From Chloroflexota bacterium (GTDB taxonomy: Bacteria; Chloroflexota; Anaerolineae; Anaerolineales; Anaerolineaceae), in NCBI GenBank assembly GCA_012800995.1, contig JAAZIH010000183.1, forward strand, positions 1 to 9,228: 9,228 nt of DNA, given 5' to 3'. The position numbers and the translations under genes are program-made. This document shows positions 1-6,280 of this stretch, in pieces. The notes beneath the pieces were generated by a model, which saw nothing but the letters and a program-made list of their open reading frames with translations, made no database searches and was not told the origin of the DNA. The first letter of the stretch is position 1, and each line of letters begins with the position of its first letter.

Positions 1-116
1 ATGAGGGGATAATTCTTGCCAAGCTTGGTTTTTAATTCTGCCAGGGCAGTTTCGTAAGAAGTATGGAAAATCTCAGGCGGATTGGCCATGCTGGCATAAG
101 TTAATGTAAATGACAT
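1..116 (-). CDS. L-glutamate gamma-semialdehyde (1-pyrroline-5-carboxylate) dehydrogenase, N-terminal fragment
   Basis: Only the first 38 codons lie in the window; the gene runs off the left edge. Read on the minus strand from the ATG at 116-114, the protein begins MSFTLTYASMANPPEIFHTS and continues with an Ala/Leu-rich helix ending TKLGKNYPL. From memory this resembles the N-terminus of the aldehyde dehydrogenases that oxidise glutamate semialdehyde to glutamate in proline breakdown. These often start with a Thr-Tyr-Ala/Ser-x-Met-x-Asn-Pro-Pro-Glu motif, then a helix and a Leu-Gly-Lys-x-Tyr-Pro segment. The catalytic Cys and NAD-binding parts are outside the window, so the assignment rests on the N-terminus alone. 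The start is well supported by a strong Shine-Dalgarno AGGAGG (plus-strand 122-127), five bases before the ATG. The gene diverges from the CpXC gene. No convincing promoter was found for it. Confidence 0.68.
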   Translation of the reverse strand, partial: MSFTLTYASMANPPEIFHTSYETALAELKTKLGKNYPL

Positions 117-259
117 TGGAGCCTCCTGTCCGTGAATGGTCTATATTTTCTACTATCTATTCTATCAGAATTAGTACGGGAATTTAGAACTTGGGTCTTT
201 GCCAAAATAATTCTGTTTAATCGTTTTTTGTTGAGGATACAGCAAAATGACCTTGGATA

Positions 260-292
260 TTAAGAAAATTCTTAACTTTGCGCTGTTATAAT
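260..292 (+). promoter_or_regulatory. Putative promoter with overlapping palindrome ahead of the CpXC gene
   Basis: A consensus -10 hexamer TATAAT lies at 287-292, 31 bases before the preferred ATG at 324. The place where a -35 box should fall (about 264-269) is covered by a perfect inverted repeat, TTAAGAAAATTCTTAA (260-275: 7-bp arms, 2-bp centre), and no good -35 consensus is visible. A palindrome over the -35 position is a typical repressor or activator site, but its regulator cannot be named. The rest of the divergent gap (117-259) holds only a weak 5-bp dyad ATTCT-ATC-AGAAT (159-171) on the side of the dehydrogenase gene and a T-rich stretch at 221-233. Confidence 0.55.
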
Positions 293-323
293 GGGGTAAC
301 TATTGACACAGAAAAGAGAAACT

Positions 324-1691
324 ATGGCAAGAACAAGCGTACCATGTCCTAATTGTAAAACACCCATTACGGTTGACCTTATTCGATTATTCGACACCAA
401 CACTAATCCAGATGCCAAACAGATTTTGCTGTCTGGGCAAGCAAACTATTATCAGTGCCCGAACTGTCGCAGCCAGGGTTTTTACCCCACGCCCATTGTC
501 TATCATGACCCTGAAAAAGAGTTGCTTTTGAGCTATTTTCCACCCGAACTTGGCGCGCCAGTGAACGAACAGGAACGTGTGATCGGCCCATTGATCAAAA
601 AAGCGGTTGATGACCTGCCACCTGAAAAGCGCAAGGCTTATATCTTCAGCCCACGCACGATGCTCACCAAAGAATTGCTTTACGAAACCATTTTGGAAGC
701 GGATGGCATCACGCCTGAAATGCTCAAAGCGCAACAGGAGCAGTTGGCGTTCATCCAGCGTTTGCTGATGTCCTCGCCTGAGGCTTTGCCCGATCTGCTG
801 GCAAAGGATGATGAGCGCGTGACAGAAGAATTTTTCATTTTGCTTTCGCGTTTGGTGCAAACATCGCTGGCAGCTGGTGACCAACAGGGTGCCCAGGCGC
901 TTGCCGCGTTGCAAAGTGCGGCGTTGGAACATTCCACCGTGGGTAAGAAAATTGCGCAGGATTCCGCTGAAGCCCAGGAGTTGATGAATAAATTACAAGA
1001 GATGAGCAAAGAAGGTATCACACGTGAAAAGCTATTGGATTTGACGATTGAGTCCGCTGAGTCGAAGGTGAAGTTGACCATGTTGGTCAGCGCGGTACAT
1101 GGGGGCATGGATTATCAATTCTTCCAGATGCTTACGGATAAGATTGAGCAAGCTCAGGGCGATGAAAAAGCAAAACTTGAAACCTTGCGCGATACTATCT
1201 TGCAACTGACCGATGAAATCGACAAAGCCCAAAAGATTTTGTACGCAGAAGCCAAGGATATGGTGGAAAGCTTGCTTGAAGCCGAAAACCTAAGTGAGGC
1301 GACCCAGACAGCTTTGCCATCATTTACGCAGGCGACTTTGGAAGTCTTGAATGATGAATTCATGAAGGCGCAGGAAGCTGGTGATGAAGAGCGGGTGAAG
1401 AAGATAGTCACGGTTTTGACTATATTCCGCTCGGCGAATGAGAGCAGCGTTTATCTGGAGCTGATTGATATTCTCATGCAGACACCAGATGAAGCTACCC
1501 GCGATCAGGTCTTGGAGGAGGCACATGAGGGTTTGGACGATGGCTTTTTCCAGGTGATGGGGAGCTTAATCAATCAGGTTGAACAAAGTGGCGAGCAAGC
1601 CGAGCTTCTTGAAAAGCTGCGTGAGGTCAATAGTGCAGCGCAAAAGTTTGTTATGCGCAAGAACTTTGAATCTGCGAAAAACGAAGCATAA
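324..1691 (+). CDS. CpXC-domain zinc-ribbon protein with helical repeat C-terminus
   Basis: The 455-residue protein opens with MARTSVPCPNC. A second Cys-Pro-Asn-Cys pair sits at residues 45-48, so Cys8, Cys11, Cys45 and Cys48 probably bind one zinc. This spacing and the following region (to about residue 135) match the CpXC domain family, whose function is unknown. Residues 143-443 are almost entirely helical, acidic and Gln/Glu-rich. They contain four diverged copies of a repeat listed separately, with a coiled-coil-like insert at about 204-233. There is no signal peptide or membrane segment, so it should be cytoplasmic. A TTG at 303 in frame would add seven residues, but ATG 324 is preferred because the purine run GAAAAGAGAAA precedes it and it begins just before the first Cys pair. 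The gene is single, flanked by its own promoter and a terminator, and its 3' end faces the FHA regulator. A role linked to the neighbouring kinase pair is inferred from position only. Confidence 0.85.
   Translation: MARTSVPCPNCKTPITVDLIRLFDTNTNPDAKQILLSGQANYYQCPNCRSQGFYPTPIVYHDPEKELLLSYFPPELGAPVNEQERVIGPLIKKAVDDLPPEKRKAYIFSPRTMLTKELLYETILEADGITPEMLKAQQEQLAFIQRLLMSSPEALPDLLAKDDERVTEEFFILLSRLVQTSLAAGDQQGAQALAALQSAALEHSTVGKKIAQDSAEAQELMNKLQEMSKEGITREKLLDLTIESAESKVKLTMLVSAVHGGMDYQFFQMLTDKIEQAQGDEKAKLETLRDTILQLTDEIDKAQKILYAEAKDMVESLLEAENLSEATQTALPSFTQATLEVLNDEFMKAQEAGDEERVKKIVTVLTIFRSANESSVYLELIDILMQTPDEATRDQVLEEAHEGLDDGFFQVMGSLINQVEQSGEQAELLEKLREVNSAAQKFVMRKNFESAKNEA
750..1652 (+). repeat. Four diverged protein-level helical repeats within the CpXC gene
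   Basis: Aligning the translation by eye gives four units starting near residues 143, 238, 313 and 378 (nucleotides about 750, 1035, 1260 and 1455). Each has a Leu-rich helix with Leu-Leu/Ile-Leu, a segment such as SPEALPDLL or TPDEATRDQVL, then a Phe-Phe-x-x-Leu/Met helix, a Gly-Asp/Gly-Glu turn and a final helix with Leu-x-x-Leu-Arg. Phe-Phe occurs in units 1, 2 and 4 (residues 170-171, 266-267, 408-409) and is Val-Leu in unit 3 (341-342). The distance from this pair to the Gly turn is 12 to 15 residues in all four. Units 2 and 4 are the most alike. The spacing between units is uneven (96, 75 and 67 residues). No DNA-level repetition is visible. Confidence 0.6.
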
Positions 1692-1712
1692 GCTTTGTTG
1701 AAACTAATATAA

Positions 1713-1742
1713 AAAAAGCCTGCAGTTGAATGTAGGCTTTTT
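1713..1742. terminator. Bidirectional rho-independent terminator
   Basis: A 12-bp stem (1713-1724 with 1731-1742) contains the core AGCCTGCA/TGTAGGCT with one G-T pair and closes on a 6-base loop, GTTGAA. The A-tract on the left arm and the T-tract on the right arm give a U-run to transcripts from either side. It lies in the 54-bp gap between the convergent CpXC gene (stop at 1691) and the FHA regulator gene (stop at 1746) and can serve both. Confidence 0.9.
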
Positions 1743-1745
1743 GAC

Positions 1746-2390
1746 TTAATGCGGGTCGTTTTGGAAGCGCAGACCGTGCCCGCGCACGGTGACGATATAG
1801 TCATAATCAGAATCAAGCTGGGCAAGACGATCTCGTAAGCGGCGAACGAGCGCGTCGAAAGCTTGTTCGGTGACCCAGCGGGTATCTTCTTCCCACACGG
1901 CATTGATTAAATCTTCCCGACTCACTACTTCACCTGTTTTCTGGTAAAGCAGTGCCAGGAGGTTATATTGCTGGGTAGAAAGGGGTGGGTCAAGCTCGAC
2001 ACCGCGCACCCATACGCGTTTTGAGCTTTCGTCCAAACGCAAGCGGAAAGCAGACATTAGCTCAGGCGGAATACCAGACAGAGGCATGGTGGCATCTGAG
2101 CTTAAGAATAAAAAGTTTTGTGTGAAAGCGACTGTAATCTCATCAGCTTCAACCAATTGTCTTGGCTCTGTAAGAGGCTGACCATTCAGGTAGGTGCCGT
2201 TTTTACTGCCCAAATCCTCAAGCATCACAATCGCGCCGCTCTTAGTGATTCGAGCATGTCGTCGCGAAACCTGACGATCAGGGATAACCACATCGCAACT
2301 TGCGTCACGACCAATCACTAATGTGTCAGTAATGACCCATTGTTGACCATCAAGGGAACTGTTATTGGCAATAAGTACAGGATCTTCCAT
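1746..2390 (-). CDS. FHA domain / OmpR-type winged-helix transcriptional regulator
   Basis: The 214-residue protein joins two modules. Residues 5-95 form a forkhead-associated domain with its phosphothreonine-binding signature: Gly27-Arg28, Ser42-Arg-Arg-His45 and Gly61-Ser-Lys-Asn-Gly-Thr66. Residues 118-212 form a transcriptional regulatory C-terminal (OmpR/PhoB type) winged helix, with LSTQQYNLLALL, SREDLINAVW, a recognition helix with FDALVRRLRDRL, and the wing ending YIVTVRGHGLRF. There is no receiver domain, so control is likely through phosphothreonine binding rather than aspartate phosphorylation. An upstream in-frame ATG (2423) would add 11 residues, but it overlaps a TATAAT-like element. 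ATG 2390 begins immediately before the first FHA strand and has GAGAA eight bases upstream, so it is preferred with moderate confidence. The gene is divergent from the serine/threonine kinase, the expected source of the phospho-signal (inference), and convergent with the CpXC gene. Confidence 0.9.
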   Translation of the reverse strand: MEDPVLIANNSSLDGQQWVITDTLVIGRDASCDVVIPDRQVSRRHARITKSGAIVMLEDLGSKNGTYLNGQPLTEPRQLVEADEITVAFTQNFLFLSSDATMPLSGIPPELMSAFRLRLDESSKRVWVRGVELDPPLSTQQYNLLALLYQKTGEVVSREDLINAVWEEDTRWVTEQAFDALVRRLRDRLAQLDSDYDYIVTVRGHGLRFQNDPH

Positions 2391-2401
2391 TTTATTTATT
2401 C

Positions 2402-2429
2402 TCGACAATACCTTATAATTCATTATAAT
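2402..2429 (+). promoter_or_regulatory. Sigma70-type promoter of the kinase gene
   Basis: TCGACA (2402-2407, five of six bases of the -35 consensus) and TATAAT (2424-2429) are separated by 16 bases, predicting a start near 2436 and a leader of about 37 bases to ATG 2473. The -10 lies inside a palindrome, ATTATAAT (2422-2429), so a TATAAT also reads on the minus strand (2427-2422) towards the FHA regulator gene, but no good minus-strand -35 is visible. A second TATAAT on the plus strand lies at 2414-2419 without a matching -35. Confidence 0.6.
2413..2429. promoter_or_regulatory. Direct repeat TTATAAT-N3-TTATAAT in the divergent promoter
   Basis: Two exact 7-bp copies of TTATAAT (2413-2419 and 2423-2429) are 10 bp apart, one helical turn. 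OmpR/PhoB-type winged-helix proteins generally bind such tandem direct repeats at 10-11 bp phasing, so this could be the operator of the adjacent FHA regulator. The AT-rich sequence also serves as the -10 region, so chance resemblance is possible. Confidence 0.4.
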
Positions 2430-2434
2430 CTATT

Positions 2435-2452
2435 CCCCGTTAGATAACGCGG
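2435..2452. promoter_or_regulatory. 18-bp dyad at the kinase transcription start
   Basis: CCCCGTTAGATAACGCGG is an inverted repeat with seven of eight arm positions paired (CC, one mismatch, CGTTA, centre GA, TAACG, one mismatch, GG). It covers the predicted start site of the kinase mRNA and lies just upstream of the FHA regulator gene. It could be an operator acting on both genes or a hairpin at the extreme 5' end of the kinase transcript. Confidence 0.45.
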
Positions 2453-2472
2453 GCTTGAAAAGAAGAATTGGA

Positions 2473-3465
2473 ATGAGACAAGAATTTGCATGCGGGAGCA
2501 TCTTACACGACCGCTATAAAGTCGAAAGGGTCATTGGTCAGGGTGGCTATGGCTCCATTTTGCTTGCTGAAGATTTGAGACTTTGCGGACGTTTTTGCGC
2601 GGTGAAACAAGTGAGTTATGACCCAAGCTATCCTCCCGCGATGCTTGAAGACGCGCGTGAACAGTTTATGCGCGAAGCTACAGTCTTGGCGCGCCTTGAT
2701 CATCCTAATTTGCCCAAAGTCTCTGACTTTTTCTCTATTGGAGATAATGATTTTTTGGTTATGGATTATATCCCTGGGGATGATTTGCGCGCTTTGATTG
2801 CTAAAGCGGAATCCAACAAAGAATTTATTCGTGAATCAGATGTGCTCGATTGGGCTATGCAAATTGGAGATGCGCTCAGTTACCTTCATAACCAAAACCC
2901 TGCCATTTTACATCGGGACATTAAGCCCTCTAACATCAAGGTAACTCCAGCGGGTGTTGTTAAGTTGGTGGATTTCGGATTGGTAAAGCTTCTCGCGCCG
3001 GGGGAAGTGACCATAACAATTATGCAGGGTCAGGGCACTGCACTTTATTCGCCTTTAGAACAATACGGTGGTGATTCAAATATGATGGATGGACGTGCCG
3101 ATATTTATGCTTTTGGAAGCACGCTTTACCATCTATTGACCAACACACCACCGGTGAATGTGCGCGATCGCTTTTTAGACCCGACAAACCTGGTCGCTCC
3201 ACGAGAGATAAATCCAGCAATTTCACCCCGTGTAGAGGATGCGATTCTATGGGCGATGGAACTTCATCCAAATGAACGCCCAAAAACTGTAAAAACCTTT
3301 CTAAAAGCTCTCACGGGTGAATCAACCAGCAGTTTGCGCCATTTAGCCGGGAAGGTGAGTTTTAGGGACCAGCAGGGACTGAGTAAAACTGAAATGATTT
3401 TGCTCTACGCGGCAGGTGGGTTGACCTTTTTTAGTTTGCTTATAACTTTAATTCGGAATATTTAG
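2473..3465 (+). CDS. Tail-anchored serine/threonine protein kinase
   Basis: This is a 330-residue Hanks-type kinase. The Gly-rich loop GQGGYG is at residues 22-27, the ATP-binding Lys at 45 (AVK), the catalytic loop HRDIKPSN at 147-154 with Asp149, and the metal-binding Asp-Phe-Gly at 167-169. The activation segment has several Thr residues (VTITIMQGQGTALYS) and ends in SPLEQY in place of Ala-Pro-Glu; the F-helix Asp is in GRADIYAFG. All core catalytic residues are present, so it should be active. After the kinase domain there is only a short linker and one hydrophobic segment at about 308-330, ending Arg-Asn-Ile. The protein is therefore membrane-tethered by its C-terminus with essentially nothing outside. 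PASTA, TPR or other sensor domains are absent. A TTG at 2455 in frame would add six residues, but ATG 2473 has the purine-rich AAAAGAAG upstream. Its likely reader is the divergent FHA regulator (inference). Its 3' end overlaps the GH3 gene by 18 bp. Confidence 0.95.
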   Translation: MRQEFACGSILHDRYKVERVIGQGGYGSILLAEDLRLCGRFCAVKQVSYDPSYPPAMLEDAREQFMREATVLARLDHPNLPKVSDFFSIGDNDFLVMDYIPGDDLRALIAKAESNKEFIRESDVLDWAMQIGDALSYLHNQNPAILHRDIKPSNIKVTPAGVVKLVDFGLVKLLAPGEVTITIMQGQGTALYSPLEQYGGDSNMMDGRADIYAFGSTLYHLLTNTPPVNVRDRFLDPTNLVAPREINPAISPRVEDAILWAMELHPNERPKTVKTFLKALTGESTSSLRHLAGKVSFRDQQGLSKTEMILLYAAGGLTFFSLLITLIRNI

Positions 3466-6279
3466 TTTCTTTTTTTGTCCTTGGTCGAGTAGCCACCAGG
3501 CTAAAGCGACAATCCAGCCCAATACCATTCCCACAATACTCATTTGAACAATAAACCATGTGCCATTCTGACGAATGAGCTCGTTCAGCGCGGGAATGCC
3601 GCTATTTAACAAGAGGTATCCTCCCAAGCCACCCAACAGGGTGCAAATGCCAGACCTAAAAGCCCACTGTTTTCCTTTCCACCAGTAATAACCCAATGTG
3701 TAGCTTAAACCAAAAGCGATGACTAAGAGCATGATTATTAGCAACCAGTCGCTGAGTGTAGGATAGCCTCGGTCATGGTCGCTTGAGGGTTTGCCATGAG
3801 GATAAGGATCGGGGGTGGGAGTTGGTTGGGGTGTGGGACTTGGCAAAGGCGTAGGACTGGCTTCGGGCAGCGGGGTGGCTGTGGGCATAATGATTTCAGC
3901 CAGTCCGCCTTGGGTTGTCAGGATGAGTGTGGCGGAGGTTGTGGCATCGCCACTGCTGGCTGTCACCGCGAATATGCCATCCCGTTCCACACGGTATTCA
4001 ATCGTCGCAAAACCATCGACTGTTAACGCTTCGGGCATTGAAACGATGAGTGAATCGCCTGCCATTTTGATCGTGAAGCTTGTCTTTGTGCCATCTGGCA
4101 CAGTATTGCCATTACGGTCCAGGATAGGACCTGCCTGGATGCGAACAGCTTCACCAAGTCTGAAGAGAGGGTCAGGTTTTTCCTTGTCTTCCGCTTCAGG
4201 TGTTTGCTCTGTAAGGGTTTGGGTGCTTTCGTGATTGGTTAATAATGCCAGATTGATGATTTGGTTAGGATCAGGTGATAGCTGGTACTCAAGGTCATAA
4301 GCTACGGATGGCAATGAAAAAGGCATGCCACTTAAGGCGCGGGCTTCGTGCATGAGTACCCGCGATGCAAGTTCAAGGCTGGCTTTTGAGGGTGTGAAAA
4401 GCCCATAATAGGCGGTCAGTTTTGAGACTTCGGTTGAATCCAGATAGAATGGCGTGTCATAGGCGAAAACGATGACCATTTTATCACGGAGCAAAGTCAT
4501 GTTTTCGTCCAGGATTTGATGCAAAGCGTAGCTTGATGGCACTTCGGGGTCAAGGTCCTGGATGTTGAAAATCAGCCATCGTGCTCTTTTGATGTGTTCC
4601 TGTATGTAAGGTGCTGAATGGGAGCTGTTGTCTTGCAGGAATTCAGATAACTGCGCGAATGTATAAGAACTAATTCGAAAATCTGCTAATTGCTGAGTTC
4701 CGGCGTTACCGTAAAGTCCTAATAGCGTATCCCCAAAATCATTTAGACCTAAGGAGGTCATTTTAGCGCAGTTTTCACAAGCCTGGATATCGCGACTGTC
4801 GTTGAAGATGGTGATGTAGTCATTAAACAGGGGGCCTTCATTAAAAACAGTGTTGAGATAATCCTCTTTTGGAGCTAAAAGACTTAAACCTGCGCGGCTA
4901 ATCTCAAGCATGAGCTGGTCTTGTGCTGGTGTTTCAATAACTGCTTCGAGAGGTTTAGTGACCCGATCAAGGGAAAACTGCTTATAAAGAGACAGTTTGT
5001 TTTTGAGGATGCGGCTTACTGAGGCGTCTACTTTTTGAGCAAAAACAGTGTCTTCCTGATATTTTTGGGCGAAGAAGGTAATTGTACGTTGGATTGTTTC
5101 AGCTTGATCTTCGTAATGTGAGCCTGCAAAGTTGTCCAGGTAGAGCATGTCATTTCCTGCGAGGAACGCGGTGCGGGCTATACCCTGAGCATCAAATGAG
5201 ATGCCAGTTGGATCAAAAAAACTTCTTACAGATGGACTGCCAAGGCTATCGCTCACAACAATGCCGCCATCGGCGCGCCAGCTTGTGAGTGTTGGCAGGT
5301 CAAGCAACTGCTGGAGTGCTATGGGGTCAAAACTGACCGGGCGGGTCGTACTGCGCACATTACCTTGCAAACCCTGATAGCGAATATGCGAGGACATCAG
5401 CCCATCCATGCTGCCATTTCCAGGTGAGGTGTCAGCGAGTGCCAAATAGGGCGCGAGTTCATTCTCTTTGAGTTGGTCGAGACTGCGTTGGATGGTTGAA
5501 ACTTCATAGTTAGGTGGGCGATCAGCGCTGCCCAAACCTGGGAAATGCGTGGCAATGACAGAGACACGATTATTGCTGCCTGTGTGCAAGCCCCGTACAA
5601 AAGCTGCGCCAATCTTACCTACCCAATAGGGGTTCGATCCAAAACTGTTTGTGCCAGTATAAACTCCGCGGCTTATGTCGCTGGTGTCAACCAAGTCAAG
5701 ACTGGGCCCCAGAAGCAAGTTAAAGCCCAGCTTAGAAAGCTCCATACCGTAGGCTTCTCCAGCCGCGTTGGCGAGTTCAACTGACCAGGTAGCGCCGATG
5801 GTCATCTCTGAGGGCAGTTTGTTAAGACCTGCTAAGAGTTTCTGGCTATGATCGCCTTCCTGGTTTAGGGCGATACCAACATAGAGTGGAATGTAAACGG
5901 GGCTTTCAAGGTCTTGATTGCTGATATCCGGAGTGTTTTGGCTTTTTTCAAAAGCGATATTTTGCAGAGAATCTATCAGAGCCTTGGTAGATTGTTCTGG
6001 TTCCTGGTCGGTAAAGTTTTCATGCGCGGTACTTAAAACAACCCCACCGATGTGATAATCTTTGATGAGCTGTGTGATTTTAGCGTTTTCATCGGTATCT
6101 GTGCCCTCAAATGTGACAAGCATAAGCTGACCAGCTTTTTCAAGCGGGCTCATGCGGCTGAGCAGGTCAGCAATGATCTGATCTTCGGGTGAAACAGCTT
6201 GATTCACTCCTTGTGCCTGAACAGGTGCTATGTTGACAGCCAGGCAGAGAATCAAGACGATGAGCAAAAACTTTCGCAT
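3448..6279 (-). CDS. Membrane-anchored glycoside hydrolase family 3-like protein
   Basis: This is a 943-residue exported protein. Residues 1-22 are a signal peptide (MRKFLLIVLILCLAVNIAPV, predicted cleavage after Gln-Ala). Residues 33-430 form a GH3 N-terminal barrel, with MSPLEKAGQLMLVTF, IGATWSVELANAAG, GFNLLLGPSLDL, THFPGLG (244-250) and VVSDSLG (341-347); Asp344 is the likely nucleophile. Residues 450-665 resemble the GH3 C-terminal domain (VIVFAYDTPFYL, TPSKASLELASRVL). Residues 702-790 look like an invasin-type Ig domain, 799-828 is a Thr/Pro linker, and three membrane helices lie at about 845-867, 873-893 and 907-931. The family includes beta-N-acetylhexosaminidases acting on murein and other glycans. 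The usual Asp-His dyad after the HFPG motif is replaced here, so activity and substrate are uncertain. An in-frame ATG at 6339 would add 20 polar residues ahead of the signal peptide and is rejected. The gene starts one base after the GDPD stop, indicating translational coupling. Confidence 0.88.
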   Translation of the reverse strand: MRKFLLIVLILCLAVNIAPVQAQGVNQAVSPEDQIIADLLSRMSPLEKAGQLMLVTFEGTDTDENAKITQLIKDYHIGGVVLSTAHENFTDQEPEQSTKALIDSLQNIAFEKSQNTPDISNQDLESPVYIPLYVGIALNQEGDHSQKLLAGLNKLPSEMTIGATWSVELANAAGEAYGMELSKLGFNLLLGPSLDLVDTSDISRGVYTGTNSFGSNPYWVGKIGAAFVRGLHTGSNNRVSVIATHFPGLGSADRPPNYEVSTIQRSLDQLKENELAPYLALADTSPGNGSMDGLMSSHIRYQGLQGNVRSTTRPVSFDPIALQQLLDLPTLTSWRADGGIVVSDSLGSPSVRSFFDPTGISFDAQGIARTAFLAGNDMLYLDNFAGSHYEDQAETIQRTITFFAQKYQEDTVFAQKVDASVSRILKNKLSLYKQFSLDRVTKPLEAVIETPAQDQLMLEISRAGLSLLAPKEDYLNTVFNEGPLFNDYITIFNDSRDIQACENCAKMTSLGLNDFGDTLLGLYGNAGTQQLADFRISSYTFAQLSEFLQDNSSHSAPYIQEHIKRARWLIFNIQDLDPEVPSSYALHQILDENMTLLRDKMVIVFAYDTPFYLDSTEVSKLTAYYGLFTPSKASLELASRVLMHEARALSGMPFSLPSVAYDLEYQLSPDPNQIINLALLTNHESTQTLTEQTPEAEDKEKPDPLFRLGEAVRIQAGPILDRNGNTVPDGTKTSFTIKMAGDSLIVSMPEALTVDGFATIEYRVERDGIFAVTASSGDATTSATLILTTQGGLAEIIMPTATPLPEASPTPLPSPTPQPTPTPDPYPHGKPSSDHDRGYPTLSDWLLIIMLLVIAFGLSYTLGYYWWKGKQWAFRSGICTLLGGLGGYLLLNSGIPALNELIRQNGTWFIVQMSIVGMVLGWIVALAWWLLDQGQKKKLNIPN
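3796..3885 (-). repeat. Thr-Pro low-complexity linker in the GH3 gene
   Basis: Residues 799-828 consist mostly of Thr-Pro and Ser-Pro dipeptides (for example SPTPQPTPTPDP) between the Ig-like domain and the first C-terminal membrane helix. It is probably an extended stalk that holds the enzyme away from the membrane. A similar tail is found in the NBR1-Ig lipoprotein at 8512-8564. Confidence 0.8.
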
Positions 6280-6280
6280 A

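Noticed and set aside
387..932. Minus-strand open frame of 181 residues antisense to the CpXC gene
   Set aside because: The translation has no family features and a composition typical of a shadow frame, while the sense frame has clear Cys pairs and a repeat architecture.
1574..1903. Minus-strand open frame of 109 residues crossing the convergent junction
   Set aside because: It reads through the terminator hairpin and overlaps the 3' ends of two well-supported genes.
3466..3477. T-rich run just after the kinase stop, considered as a terminator
   Set aside because: No stable stem precedes it, and it encodes the Lys-rich C-terminus of the GH3 protein on the other strand.
3815..4234. Plus-strand open frame encoding a Gly/Val-rich protein of 139 residues
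   Set aside because: It is the antisense of the Thr-Pro linker and Ig-like domain of the GH3 gene. The Gly-rich repeats are simply the complement of Pro/Thr codons, and there is no ribosome site.
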